From assembly GCA_964393405.1 (NCBI GenBank), contig CAYMTR010000032.1:1-38100 (forward strand): 38,100 nucleotides of DNA. Direction: 5' to 3'. The stretch comes from CAYMTR01 sp964393405. GTDB lineage: Bacteria > Bacteroidota > Bacteroidia > Bacteroidales > Prolixibacteraceae. Both the position numbers and the translations under genes were made by a program. The first letter of the stretch is position 1, and every line of letters begins with the position of its first letter. The notes beneath the pieces were generated by a model. The model saw nothing but the letters and a program-made list of their open reading frames with translations. It was not told where the DNA came from and did no database searches. Below are positions 8,941 through 17,702 of this stretch, one piece after another.

Positions 8941-10290
8941 TTATTTTATCCAATTTTTATACTTAAAATCACAATTGAGATAAGTATCATCTATTCGGAT
9001 ATATGTTTTTGACTGTCTTTGTCCAATCCATTCCTGAATTGCTTCATTTCTTTTCTTATCAAGATATAAGCTACTTACTAGTTGATAATCTTCATTCAAA
9101 TTTGCCCTATGGGCCTCAACCTTGTTGTTGAGTTTCACTATCTGCATTACTTCACGTCCATTTTGGTCAATGGTAATGAATGGTTTTGAAATTTCATTAA
9201 TTTCTAGTCCTATAAGTTTCTTTGAAATCTCAGGTTGAAGCATGCCAACTTCAAATTTGGATGATAAATCATTGGGGTTTATTACTATTCCACCGTTATT
9301 TCTTGAATTTTTATCCATAGAATATCTGAAAGCTGCTTCATCAAATTTCAATTCTCCCTTTCTGATTGCAGATGCAATACTGTCAAGAAGAGTTAAGTTT
9401 TTTTCTTTTACTTCAATACTGATTTTTGGTTTTAGTAATATATGACGGCATTTAATTTTTTCTCCTAGGCGATCTTCCATTTTGATTATGTGATATCCTG
9501 CTTCACTTTTTACAACATTAGACACCTGACCAGGCCTTAGCGCAAAGGCAGCTGCGGAAAATGCGGGATCCATGGTTGCTTTTCCAAAATATCCTAAGTC
9601 TCCTCCAGATTTAGAGCTTGGACATTCGGAATACAATACTGCAAACATTGCAAAGTTTTCTCCTTCTTCAACCCTCTTTTTTAAATCGCGTAACTGATCT
9701 TTGATTTTGTTTTCTTCATCTTCAGATATGCTCGGAATGATTGTGATCTGCGAATACTCATACTGTGCGTTTACCATCGGTTTTTCTTCCTCAGGAATGT
9801 CACGATAGAAATACCTAACTTCAGATGGAGTTACTTTTATCTTTTCGATTATCTTGTTTTTCATTTGACTGCTAAGGATCTCATTGTTTATGACATCACG
9901 GAGTTCAGATTTTAGTTTTACAATGGGCTTCTTGAAGTAATTTTCAACTTCCTTCTCAGAACCCAAATGCTGTACAAAGTATTGAACCCTGGCATCCATT
10001 TGTTGATTTATCTGATTGTCAGTGACGATTATCAGGGTATCCATCTCGGCTTCTGCAACCATGAGTTTTTCAACCAATAAGGTTTCAAGTATTTCACATT
10101 TCATGTCTCTGTCACTTGTTATTCCTTGGGCCTGATTCTGTAAGTAAATAGATTCTATTTCAGATTTGAGGATAACATTTGTTCCTATGATTGCAACTAT
10201 TTGATCTATAATTTTATCCTGAGCATATATACTACTTGATAGAAAGGTAAGTAGCAATATTAACGGCAGGTTTATCACTTTTTTTCTCAT
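8941..10290 (-). CDS. SurA-like periplasmic peptidyl-prolyl isomerase with two PpiC domains
   Basis: A probable periplasmic chaperone for outer-membrane proteins. I chose the ATG at 10290 (MRKKVINLPL) because it gives a classic signal peptide with cleavage after SSSIYA-Q. An ATG at 10296 and an in-frame TTG at 10305 are alternatives. A SurA-type N-terminal helical domain (residues about 25-160) precedes two parvulin domains. The first contains SGGDLGYFGKATMDPAFSAA and GYHIIKMEDR. The second, starting near CRHILLKP, is more degenerate. It is the third of three consecutive PpiC genes; only 11 bp separate it from the previous stop with this start (5 bp with the 10296 ATG), suggesting translational coupling. 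Confidence 0.92.
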   Translation of the reverse strand: MRKKVINLPLILLLTFLSSSIYAQDKIIDQIVAIIGTNVILKSEIESIYLQNQAQGITSDRDMKCEILETLLVEKLMVAEAEMDTLIIVTDNQINQQMDARVQYFVQHLGSEKEVENYFKKPIVKLKSELRDVINNEILSSQMKNKIIEKIKVTPSEVRYFYRDIPEEEKPMVNAQYEYSQITIIPSISEDEENKIKDQLRDLKKRVEEGENFAMFAVLYSECPSSKSGGDLGYFGKATMDPAFSAAAFALRPGQVSNVVKSEAGYHIIKMEDRLGEKIKCRHILLKPKISIEVKEKNLTLLDSIASAIRKGELKFDEAAFRYSMDKNSRNNGGIVINPNDLSSKFEVGMLQPEISKKLIGLEINEISKPFITIDQNGREVMQIVKLNNKVEAHRANLNEDYQLVSSLYLDKKRNEAIQEWIGQRQSKTYIRIDDTYLNCDFKYKNWIK

Positions 10291-10301
10291 AATCATTTTT
10301 G

Positions 10302-11156
10302 TCAATTATTTACTTTGAACTTTTTATATTTGAGGGCATCTTTATATAAGCTGTCTTTTATTTCTCTGAAAAATTCTATCTTTTTATTGTTGATTATTGT
10401 ACCCCTTATCTGTGGCTCGACAAAATCTAATGGAGCTTTATCCCCGGGTAAATGATAATCTGTTATGGCAATAATATGTAACTCAGTTCCATTTTTTTTA
10501 GATATTATTTTTTCCTTTTCTAATAAATCATTTAAATCCTCTACAGAATATTTTATTGAGTTTAATAGGTTGTCGAGATAAATCCATTGATTTTCAAAAT
10601 CATCGTATTTTTTTGCATATCTGAAAACATAATCTTCAAATCTTTCTATCTCTGATTCTTTTTTGCTTGCTAAAATGTTAAGTATGCTCTCCGGTACTGA
10701 TACTTCTGATGGAAATATTATATACTTTACCTTAACAATAGCTGTCGTTAATATATATCTGCTTATATTTTTCCTGTAATATCTTTCTATTTCGTTATTT
10801 GTTATTTCTTGATCGATAATCGGTCGACTAATATTATCCTTATAACGCTGTATCAATAGCTCTTCACGATACATTTCAATCTCTCTGTCAAGCTTCTGTT
10901 CTTTTGGAGTAAGCTTAGATTCTGCTTCTGATACCAATAACTGTTGTTTGATCCAGGAATCAATATAATCACGGGCAACAAGCTCTGAATCTTTCTTGTT
11001 TATAGGCAAAGGTATTGCTTCTCTTAACTCTGAAAGCTTAAGAGTCTTCTTAATTACTTGTGCAATTACCGGATCATCTGTTTTCACAGTTTCCTTTTTG
11101 CATCCACACATAATAAACAAGAAAAAGAAGTATAGCAGTATATATTTATATCTCAC
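10302..11156 (-). CDS. SurA/PpiC-like lipoprotein, 284 aa
   Basis: The N-terminus MRYKYILLYFFFLFIMCGC has a short hydrophobic stretch ending in Cys19 followed by KKE, a plausible lipobox, so it is probably lipid-anchored. Residues 30-140 resemble the helical SurA N-terminal chaperone domain (VARDYIDSWIKQQLLVSEAE and similar). The C-terminal part aligns only weakly with a parvulin domain, and I do not see the conserved GGDLG core, so isomerase activity is doubtful. It lies between two longer PpiC proteins. It overlaps the upstream gene by 4 bp (ATGA type) and is followed within about 11 bp by the next start. A chaperone accessory role is inferred. Confidence 0.85.
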   Translation of the reverse strand: MRYKYILLYFFFLFIMCGCKKETVKTDDPVIAQVIKKTLKLSELREAIPLPINKKDSELVARDYIDSWIKQQLLVSEAESKLTPKEQKLDREIEMYREELLIQRYKDNISRPIIDQEITNNEIERYYRKNISRYILTTAIVKVKYIIFPSEVSVPESILNILASKKESEIERFEDYVFRYAKKYDDFENQWIYLDNLLNSIKYSVEDLNDLLEKEKIISKKNGTELHIIAITDYHLPGDKAPLDFVEPQIRGTIINNKKIEFFREIKDSLYKDALKYKKFKVNN

Positions 11157-13117
11157 TTTTTCTTACCAATACTTCTTACTTTTTTCAATACTTTTTTGTT
11201 AACTGAAACTTTGTATTTTTTGCGAAGTTGTTTTAACCATTCTTTTTCAATCACTGACTGATAGTCTGATATATATAACCCTCTTGCTTCATCTAATGTT
11301 TTAATTCCATTCGGTTTTACTTCTCCTTTGACAAAATAGAGGTTATCTTTAAAATCTCTTGATTTTTCAGTCTTCCATATCAAATGATCAATATGACGGT
11401 TTCCACCTTTCTCCCATCTTCCCTTGGTCACTGTGGCATCTGCTTTGCCGTCAGTTGTAACTTTCTCCTGAAGTATTTCCGGATCAGTTATGCCTTCATT
11501 AAGAAGCTGTTCTATGGTGTTTTTGGCTTCTTCTGTTTTACACATTATGAAAAGACCGTCAAAATGCTCCTCAAATAAGTATTTGTCTTTATTCTGATTG
11601 TAGTAGTTTTCAAGTCCTGTTGTGTCATCAGAAGCTTTATTCCAAACTTCTTTTTCCATTATTGAGAATAGTAAAATCCCATCATGATACTCCTGTAACA
11701 AATTTCTAAATTCAGGATATTTTTGTTCAAGACGGGCATCTTCATAATTACTTATTGATGTTTCTTCAAAATCCCATAGCTTGTCTTTCAAATGGAATTT
11801 AACTGTTTTGTTACCTTCTTTCGACTTTGTTTGTAAAAATCGGTAAAACTCTTCACCTGTATAGTCTTTCCCAGCATAATTAAATAGCGCAATCTTGCCA
11901 CATTCTTCTGGAAATTCCCCTGTTACAGTGTCTTTCTCAAATTTGTTTACCAATTCGTGAAACTTTTTTTGATTCTCAGTGTAAGCTTTATAACCGTATT
12001 CATCTTTCATTTTTTTGAAGAAAACAAGCTTGCTGTACCTGCTACGCTGTGAGTCTTTTTTAACTTTTTCTGTGAGCTCTCCTTTTATTTCTTCAAATGT
12101 TGGTACTCCCTTTCTTTCAAGTCTTTTTACGATGTGCCAACCGTAAATTGTTTTAACGGGTTTTGAATATTCTCCATTCTTTTGAAGTGAAAATGCAGCA
12201 TCCCTGAATTCTTCTACATCAAATTCTAAAGAAATAAACTTCATTACTCCACCATTCTTTCCTGATATTTTGTCTTCTGAATGTTTCTTCGCTAATTCTT
12301 CAAAGCTTTCCCCGTTTTGTAAAAGGTTGTATATACTGTCAATTCTTGATTTTACTTTTGCAACTTCTTCAGGCGATACCTCTTCATTATTGCTGAACTT
12401 CAGCATTATATGTGCAACTTTGACTTCTCCTTCTGATTTTCTTAAATCATAGACTTTTACTAAATGGTATCCTAAATTAGTGCGTATAGGTACACTTATT
12501 TCACCTACATTTGTATTGTAAGCGCCATTTTCAAAAGGTGTAATCATTCTGAAGGCACTGAAATAACCAAGGTCGCCTCCGTTTTCTCCGGCTCTTGAAT
12601 CATCCGAATATTCTGCAGCAAGTTCCTCGAATGTTTTTTCTTTATTAATATACTTTTGGCGCACTTCCATAGCTTTATTATATACCTTTAAAGTGTCTTC
12701 CGGTGTCGGTTCTTTATCTAGTTTGAATAAGATGTGACTTGCTTTAATTAAGTTGATTGTACGGTAATATGCCTCCTTTATCATAGTATCAGTATAACTG
12801 ATATCTGTAAGGTAAGACTTTGCTAGCTCATCACGATATCCTTTTAATTCATCTATGAATACTTTCGTTGTGTCATATCCCCGGTGTTCAGCTTCTACAA
12901 CTTTCAACTTAAAGTCAATGAACATTTCCATGTATTCTTCAGGTGTTTTTGCTTCGCTGTCATCGTTTAGGTTACTATTGTTCTTTCGATATATTGATTC
13001 GAAATCATCCTTGGATATTTGCTTTCCATCAATTGTTACTAAAACATTTTCTTTTTTGGCATACAGCGACACTGAAATAATGAACGAGAAAATTAAAAAG
13101 GTTAAAATTTTTTTCAT
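11153..13117 (-). CDS. Large periplasmic PpiC-type peptidyl-prolyl isomerase, 654 aa
   Basis: It has a signal peptide in the first about 21 residues (LIFSFIISVSLYAK). A SurA-like helical segment (about 25-110) follows, then two parvulin domains in tandem. The first contains KASHILFKL, AGENGGDLGYFSAF and LGYHLVKVYD. The second contains VAHIMLKF, ISGKNGGVMKFIS and YGWHIVKRLE. The last about 300 residues form a helical, Lys/Glu-rich region that can be read as a further chaperone domain. It is the first of three PpiC-related genes and overlaps the second by 4 bp. It probably folds or escorts outer-membrane proteins. It is 82 bp downstream of guaB, so it may be in the same transcript. Confidence 0.93.
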   Translation of the reverse strand: MKKILTFLIFSFIISVSLYAKKENVLVTIDGKQISKDDFESIYRKNNSNLNDDSEAKTPEEYMEMFIDFKLKVVEAEHRGYDTTKVFIDELKGYRDELAKSYLTDISYTDTMIKEAYYRTINLIKASHILFKLDKEPTPEDTLKVYNKAMEVRQKYINKEKTFEELAAEYSDDSRAGENGGDLGYFSAFRMITPFENGAYNTNVGEISVPIRTNLGYHLVKVYDLRKSEGEVKVAHIMLKFSNNEEVSPEEVAKVKSRIDSIYNLLQNGESFEELAKKHSEDKISGKNGGVMKFISLEFDVEEFRDAAFSLQKNGEYSKPVKTIYGWHIVKRLERKGVPTFEEIKGELTEKVKKDSQRSRYSKLVFFKKMKDEYGYKAYTENQKKFHELVNKFEKDTVTGEFPEECGKIALFNYAGKDYTGEEFYRFLQTKSKEGNKTVKFHLKDKLWDFEETSISNYEDARLEQKYPEFRNLLQEYHDGILLFSIMEKEVWNKASDDTTGLENYYNQNKDKYLFEEHFDGLFIMCKTEEAKNTIEQLLNEGITDPEILQEKVTTDGKADATVTKGRWEKGGNRHIDHLIWKTEKSRDFKDNLYFVKGEVKPNGIKTLDEARGLYISDYQSVIEKEWLKQLRKKYKVSVNKKVLKKVRSIGKKK

Positions 13118-13199
13118 GAATATTAGTGTTTAAGCATTAATCAATATTATACACGATCAGAATATTTTCTAATCTCTTCCTAACGATTCTTTACTTAGT

Positions 13200-14675
13200 T
13201 TATTGTGGTATGCTATAATTAGGTGCTTCTCTTGTTATTGCAACATCATGAGGGTGGCTTTCAATTACTCCTGCTGCTGAAATCCTTGTAAACTTAGCGT
13301 GGTGCAATACTGTGATGTTTTTTGCTCCGCAATAGCCCATCCCTGCTCTTAGTCCTCCAGTGAGTTGATATAAAACTTCATCTAAGGTTCCTTTGTATGG
13401 TACTCGCGCAGCAATCCCTTCTGGTACAAGCTTTTTGATGTCGTCTTCCATGTCCTGAAAGTATCTGTCTTTCGATCCCGCTTGCATCGCTTCAACTGAC
13501 CCCATACCCCTGTACGATTTGAACTTTCTTCCCTGATATAGTATTGTTTCTCCCGGCGACTCTTCTACTCCGGCAAACAAACCGCCCGCCATTACAGAAT
13601 TTGCTCCGGCAGCTAAAGCTTTTACAATATCTCCAGAATATCTTAATCCTCCATCAGCAATAATTGGTACTCCTGAATCTTTAAGAGCTTTTGCTACATT
13701 GTATATTGCAGATAATTGTGGCACTCCAACTCCGGCTATTACTCGGGTTGTACATATTGAGCCCGGTCCAATTCCTACTTTTACTGCATCTGCACCTGCT
13801 AAAACTAAATCCGTTGCAGCTTCTGATGTTGCTATATTCCCAACAACAAAATCTTTTTCAGGATATTTCGCTTTTGCTTTTCGTAATATATCTAAAACAT
13901 TTCTTGAATGCCCATGGGCACTGTCCATTACTATAGCGTCAACGTCTGCTTTTACCAACTCATCAATTCTGTCCAGACTGTCACCGGTTATTCCTACTGC
14001 AGCTGCAACTCTTAGCCTTCCTTTAAGGTCTTTACAGGCAAGAGGTTTGTCTTTCGCTTTGGTGATGTCTTTATATGTTACTAATCCTATAAGTTTATTG
14101 TTTTTGTCTACAACAGGCAACTTTTCAATTTTATGCATCTGAAGTATGTCTGCCGCTTTTTCAAGATTAGTCGATTCGTTTGTTGTTATTAGGTTTTCGC
14201 TTGTCATAACCTCACTTATCGGTTTGTCAAGCCTTCTTTCAAAGCGAAGATCTCTGTTAGTAACAATCCCTACAAGAATTCCATTTTTATCTACAACAGG
14301 TATCCCTCCAATCTTGTATGTCTTCATCAATTCAAGAACATCAGCAACAGTTTTTTCCCGTTGAACTGTTATCGGTTCATATATCATACCATTTTCAGCA
14401 CGCTTTACAGTCATTACCTGTTTAACCTGTTCCTCAATGCTCATGTTTTTATGGATGACTCCTATTCCACCTTCCCTGGCAATGGCAATAGCCATCTTTG
14501 ACTCAGTAACTGTGTCCATAGCAGCCGATACTATAGGTGTATTAAGCATTATTGAGCGTGAAAATTTAGACGATAAATCCACTTCTCTCGGTAAAACTTC
14601 TGAATAGGCAGGTATCAAAAGGACATCATCAAATGTTAAACCTTCTGAAAGCACTTTTTCTGATAGAAACGACAT
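13200..14675 (-). CDS. guaB: Inosine-5'-monophosphate dehydrogenase
   Basis: Oxidises IMP to XMP with NAD+, the committed step of GMP synthesis. The 491-aa length is typical. The TIM-barrel catalytic domain is interrupted by two CBS domains (about 97-205) that usually sense adenine/guanine nucleotides. Signatures are GLTFDDVLL near 12-20, DSAHGHS at 251-257, the active-site loop GIGPGSICTTR with catalytic C308, and the YRGMGS flap region. A TAGATTTG box (14708-14701) lies 26 bp upstream. The promoter region is divergent from recQ. Confidence 0.98.
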   Translation of the reverse strand: MSFLSEKVLSEGLTFDDVLLIPAYSEVLPREVDLSSKFSRSIMLNTPIVSAAMDTVTESKMAIAIAREGGIGVIHKNMSIEEQVKQVMTVKRAENGMIYEPITVQREKTVADVLELMKTYKIGGIPVVDKNGILVGIVTNRDLRFERRLDKPISEVMTSENLITTNESTNLEKAADILQMHKIEKLPVVDKNNKLIGLVTYKDITKAKDKPLACKDLKGRLRVAAAVGITGDSLDRIDELVKADVDAIVMDSAHGHSRNVLDILRKAKAKYPEKDFVVGNIATSEAATDLVLAGADAVKVGIGPGSICTTRVIAGVGVPQLSAIYNVAKALKDSGVPIIADGGLRYSGDIVKALAAGANSVMAGGLFAGVEESPGETILYQGRKFKSYRGMGSVEAMQAGSKDRYFQDMEDDIKKLVPEGIAARVPYKGTLDEVLYQLTGGLRAGMGYCGAKNITVLHHAKFTRISAAGVIESHPHDVAITREAPNYSIPQ

Positions 14676-14688
14676 ATTATAAAGTTTT

Positions 14689-14708
14689 TAATTTTGTGTG
14701 CAAATCTA
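14689..14708. promoter_or_regulatory. Overlapping divergent -7 boxes for guaB and recQ
   Basis: The minus strand has TAGATTTG (14708-14701) toward guaB and the plus strand has TAATTTTG (14689-14696) toward recQ. Both match TAnnTTTG exactly. No well-spaced -33 TTTG was found for either. The boxes sit within 20 bp of each other, so the two promoters could interfere. Confidence 0.5.
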
Positions 14709-14796
14709 AAAAAAATCAACCAATCTTTCCCGTTTTATACATCTATTAAAACCAATTATTGTTTTAGATTTTAATAAAAAATGTTAAGTTTATTTT

Positions 14797-16728
14797 TTGG
14801 CAGAACTTAAAGCAGATATTTTGAATGAATATGTCAACATATTAAAGAAATACTGGGGATACCAATCTTTCAGACCTCTACAGGAAGAAATTATAGCGTC
14901 AGTTGCCGAAGGAAACGATACTCTTGGCCTTATGCCTACCGGCGGTGGAAAGTCTATTACTTTTCAGGTGTTTTCACTTTCCCGTGAAGGTATTTGCATT
15001 GTTATCACTCCTTTGATTGCCCTCATGAAAGATCAGGTGGAGAACCTTAAAAAGAAAAATATAAAGGCAATTGCTATTCATTCAGGAATGACAAGAGATG
15101 AAATAAGAGTTGCCCTTGATAACGCTACCTGGGGCGATTACAAATTTCTTTACCTTTCTCCAGAAAGAATTTCTACTGAACGTTTCAGAGAACGACTCAT
15201 TAAAATGAACGTTAACCTGATCGCTGTCGACGAAGCTCACTGTATTTCTCAGTGGGGCTACGATTTCAGGCCTTCTTACATGAAGATTGCCGAACTTCGG
15301 GAAATTCTGCCGAATGTTAAGATTATGGCTCTTACTGCCACTGCAACTCCTAAGGTTACTGATGATATTCAGGATAAACTCCTTTTTAAAAAGAAAAATG
15401 TTCTAAGAAAAAGTTTTCTTCGAGAAAACCTGATTTATAAAGTCAGGGAAGAAGAGGATAAAAATGGCTACCTCGTCCGAACTATTAAAAAATCAAAAGG
15501 ATGCGGAATTATTTATACCCGAAGTAGGAAAAAAACAAAAGATATTGCAGAATTATTAACTCAAAACGATATTAAAGCTGATTATTATCACGCCGGACTT
15601 TCATCCGAAACCCGTCATAAAAGGCAGGACGACTGGCTTAATGACAAGTCAAGAGTAATCGTAGCTACAAATGCGTTTGGAATGGGTATCGACAAACCGG
15701 ATGTTAGGTTTGTAATCCATGCTGATGCTCCTGATTCTGTTGAAGCTTATTTTCAGGAGGCAGGTAGGGCAGGGCGCGACGGCAAAAAATCAGTTGCGGT
15801 ACTACTCTATAACAATACCGACACTGTCAGGCTTAAAAAAGGAATTAAAGAAAAATTCCCGGAAATTGATTTTATTAAAAGGGTCTATGAAGCTCTGTGC
15901 AATTATCTACAAATTGCTGTTGGTTTCGGCAAGGGTAGGAACTTTGATTTTAAACTTGATGATTTCGCTAAATCATATCATTTTTCAATTGCCTATGCTG
16001 CAAACGCTCTGAAAATTCTTGAAATGGATGGCTATCTCGAACTTACTGATGAACTGAACAGGGCTGCTATGGTTCATTTTGTCGTAGACCGTGATGAACT
16101 TTATAAATTTCAGGTAGCAAACTCAAATTTCGATGCTTTTATTAAGTTAATACTGCGTTCTTATACTGGAATGTTTACTGAGTATGTGCCTATAAACGAA
16201 GAAATGCTTGCACAAAGGGCTAATATTAGCAGGGACCTTGTTTATAAATACCTAACTAATTTGGCTGCCAATAAAGTGATTAATTATCTGCCTCAAAAAT
16301 CAACGCCTTTTATTGTGATGACCCGGGAAAGAATTGAAATTTCAAGAGTGGTAATATCTAAAGAAAACTATCTTGAAAGGAAAAAAAATTACGAGAAACA
16401 GGTAGAGGCTATTATTGATTATTCAACGAACTCTTCTGTTTGCAGAAGTAGTCAACTTCTGAATTATTTTGGCGAAAAAAATTCTGCTCGTTGCGGATAT
16501 TGCGACGTCTGCTTGGAATTAAATGATCTTGGACTAAGTAGCACCGAGTTTGAAAGGATTAAGTCTGATATTAAATCTATCTTGACTAAATCTCCTATGC
16601 TTAAGCATGAACTATTCTTTAGTCTGAAAGGAAATGAAGCTAACAATCAGATTGTTATTCGATGGTTGTTCGACAATCAGAAAATTGTAGAGAGAATTGA
16701 TGGGAAAATTGAATGGGATAATTCATAA
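14797..16728 (+). CDS. recQ: ATP-dependent DNA helicase RecQ
   Basis: A 3'-5' DNA helicase for recombination and fork repair. The usual RecQ order is present: SF2 helicase core with the Q-motif region YWGYQSFRPLQ (19-29), Walker A PTGGGKS (47-53), DEAH at 145-148 within DEAHCISQWGYDFRP, motif VI QEAGRAGRDG, then a zinc-binding RQC part with C549, C566, C569 and C572. No HRDC domain is visible; the C-terminus is a short winged-helix-like segment. The start is unusual. The first in-frame ATG lies inside Walker A, so translation must begin at TTG 14797 (or a TTG at 14821). The nearby ATG at 14780 is out of frame. The stop is 64 bp from a convergent gene. Confidence 0.95.
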   Translation: MAELKADILNEYVNILKKYWGYQSFRPLQEEIIASVAEGNDTLGLMPTGGGKSITFQVFSLSREGICIVITPLIALMKDQVENLKKKNIKAIAIHSGMTRDEIRVALDNATWGDYKFLYLSPERISTERFRERLIKMNVNLIAVDEAHCISQWGYDFRPSYMKIAELREILPNVKIMALTATATPKVTDDIQDKLLFKKKNVLRKSFLRENLIYKVREEEDKNGYLVRTIKKSKGCGIIYTRSRKKTKDIAELLTQNDIKADYYHAGLSSETRHKRQDDWLNDKSRVIVATNAFGMGIDKPDVRFVIHADAPDSVEAYFQEAGRAGRDGKKSVAVLLYNNTDTVRLKKGIKEKFPEIDFIKRVYEALCNYLQIAVGFGKGRNFDFKLDDFAKSYHFSIAYAANALKILEMDGYLELTDELNRAAMVHFVVDRDELYKFQVANSNFDAFIKLILRSYTGMFTEYVPINEEMLAQRANISRDLVYKYLTNLAANKVINYLPQKSTPFIVMTRERIEISRVVISKENYLERKKNYEKQVEAIIDYSTNSSVCRSSQLLNYFGEKNSARCGYCDVCLELNDLGLSSTEFERIKSDIKSILTKSPMLKHELFFSLKGNEANNQIVIRWLFDNQKIVERIDGKIEWDNS

Positions 16729-16792
16729 CTTCCCATTGAAAATTAACCTGCTTTCTGCTTTCATCCTAATAAATGTTTTGGATATCGTTAAT

Positions 16793-17557
16793 TTAATGAC
16801 AGTTCATTATGCTATCTGTAAGGGTCTTATATATGTCAAATATTTCTTTGTCTCCTTTCACCATTTTTAGATGCTCCTCAATGATGTTCATGTCTTTTCT
16901 TAAAGCAGGTCCTGTCTGCGCATCAAAGGGCTTCATCTCTTTTACTTTTAATGCAACTTCTTCTATTAATGGAACTAAAATATTAAAGGGCAAATCGCTT
17001 TTCTCTGTTATTTTTTCTGCCATATAGTACATGTGATTTACAAAATTTGAGGCAAAAACAGCCGCCAGATGTAATTGCTTTCTTTGCACAGAGTTTATCA
17101 GTCTTACATCAGTTGTGATTCTTCTCGAAAATTCAAAAAGCAATTCTTCGTTTTCTTTTGCATTTGCTTCAATGCAAAAGGGTATTATCTTAAAATCCGG
17201 CTCCCTGCTTTTTGAAAATGTCTGAAGTGGGTAAAGAACTCCATAGTTATCCGAATGTTCTTTTAATATTTCAATAGGTAAGCTTCCTGATGTATGCACA
17301 ATAAGTCTGTTGTTGAAGTCTACTTGATCCAGTAATGATTCATATGCACTGTCTGTTACTGAAATAATATAAATATCAGCATCTTTAATTATTGATTCAG
17401 CTTTTGTTGTATACGTGCTGTTTGTTTCTTTTGCTATTGTTGATGCCGATTGTGCTGTGCGGCTGTATACCTGAACTATTTCGTGTCCGATACCAATCAT
17501 GGCTTTTGAAAGTCTTGTTGCCAGATTGCCTGCTCCTATCAATACAACTTTTTGCAT
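16793..17557 (-). CDS. Rossmann-fold DUF2520 protein (F420/NADP-dependent oxidoreductase-like)
   Basis: From the ATG at 17557 the protein starts MQKVVLIGAGNLATRL, a standard dinucleotide-binding beta-alpha-beta with GAGNLA at 8-13. An upstream TTG at 17575 would only add six residues. The C-terminal half is helical and matches the DUF2520 type (HLAAVFASNFVNHMYYMAE and TGPALRKDMNIIEEHL). Members resemble ketopantoate and pyrroline-5-carboxylate reductases but have no agreed substrate. At 254 aa the length is normal. A TATCTTTG box (17580-17573) lies about 16 bp upstream, giving it a promoter back-to-back with that of the SGNH-like gene. Confidence 0.9.
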   Translation of the reverse strand: MQKVVLIGAGNLATRLSKAMIGIGHEIVQVYSRTAQSASTIAKETNSTYTTKAESIIKDADIYIISVTDSAYESLLDQVDFNNRLIVHTSGSLPIEILKEHSDNYGVLYPLQTFSKSREPDFKIIPFCIEANAKENEELLFEFSRRITTDVRLINSVQRKQLHLAAVFASNFVNHMYYMAEKITEKSDLPFNILVPLIEEVALKVKEMKPFDAQTGPALRKDMNIIEEHLKMVKGDKEIFDIYKTLTDSIMNCH

Positions 17558-17644
17558 ATCTAGATTTTTTAACAAAGATATGTTCTGTACTTTTAATTTG
17601 TTAGTTTATTGATCCAATAAAATCTTTTTTTGAGCGTTTTATCG

Positions 17645-17652
17645 TAACTTTG
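17645..17652 (+). promoter_or_regulatory. -7 box of the SGNH-like secreted protein gene
   Basis: TAACTTTG matches TAnnTTTG exactly and lies 50 bp before the ATG at 17703. The best upstream TTTG (17629-17632) is only 12 nt away, which is too close for a normal -33 element, so the full promoter is uncertain. It probably drives the three plus-strand genes that follow. Confidence 0.5.
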
Positions 17653-17702
17653 ACTTGGGAATTTTTTAGGGGAGTACTCTTGTTAAACTAAATCTCAATG
17701 CA

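Noticed and set aside
13699..14142. 147-codon open frame on the plus strand
   Set aside because: It lies antisense within guaB, a certain gene, and its product is low-complexity Ser/Thr/Leu typical of a shadow frame.
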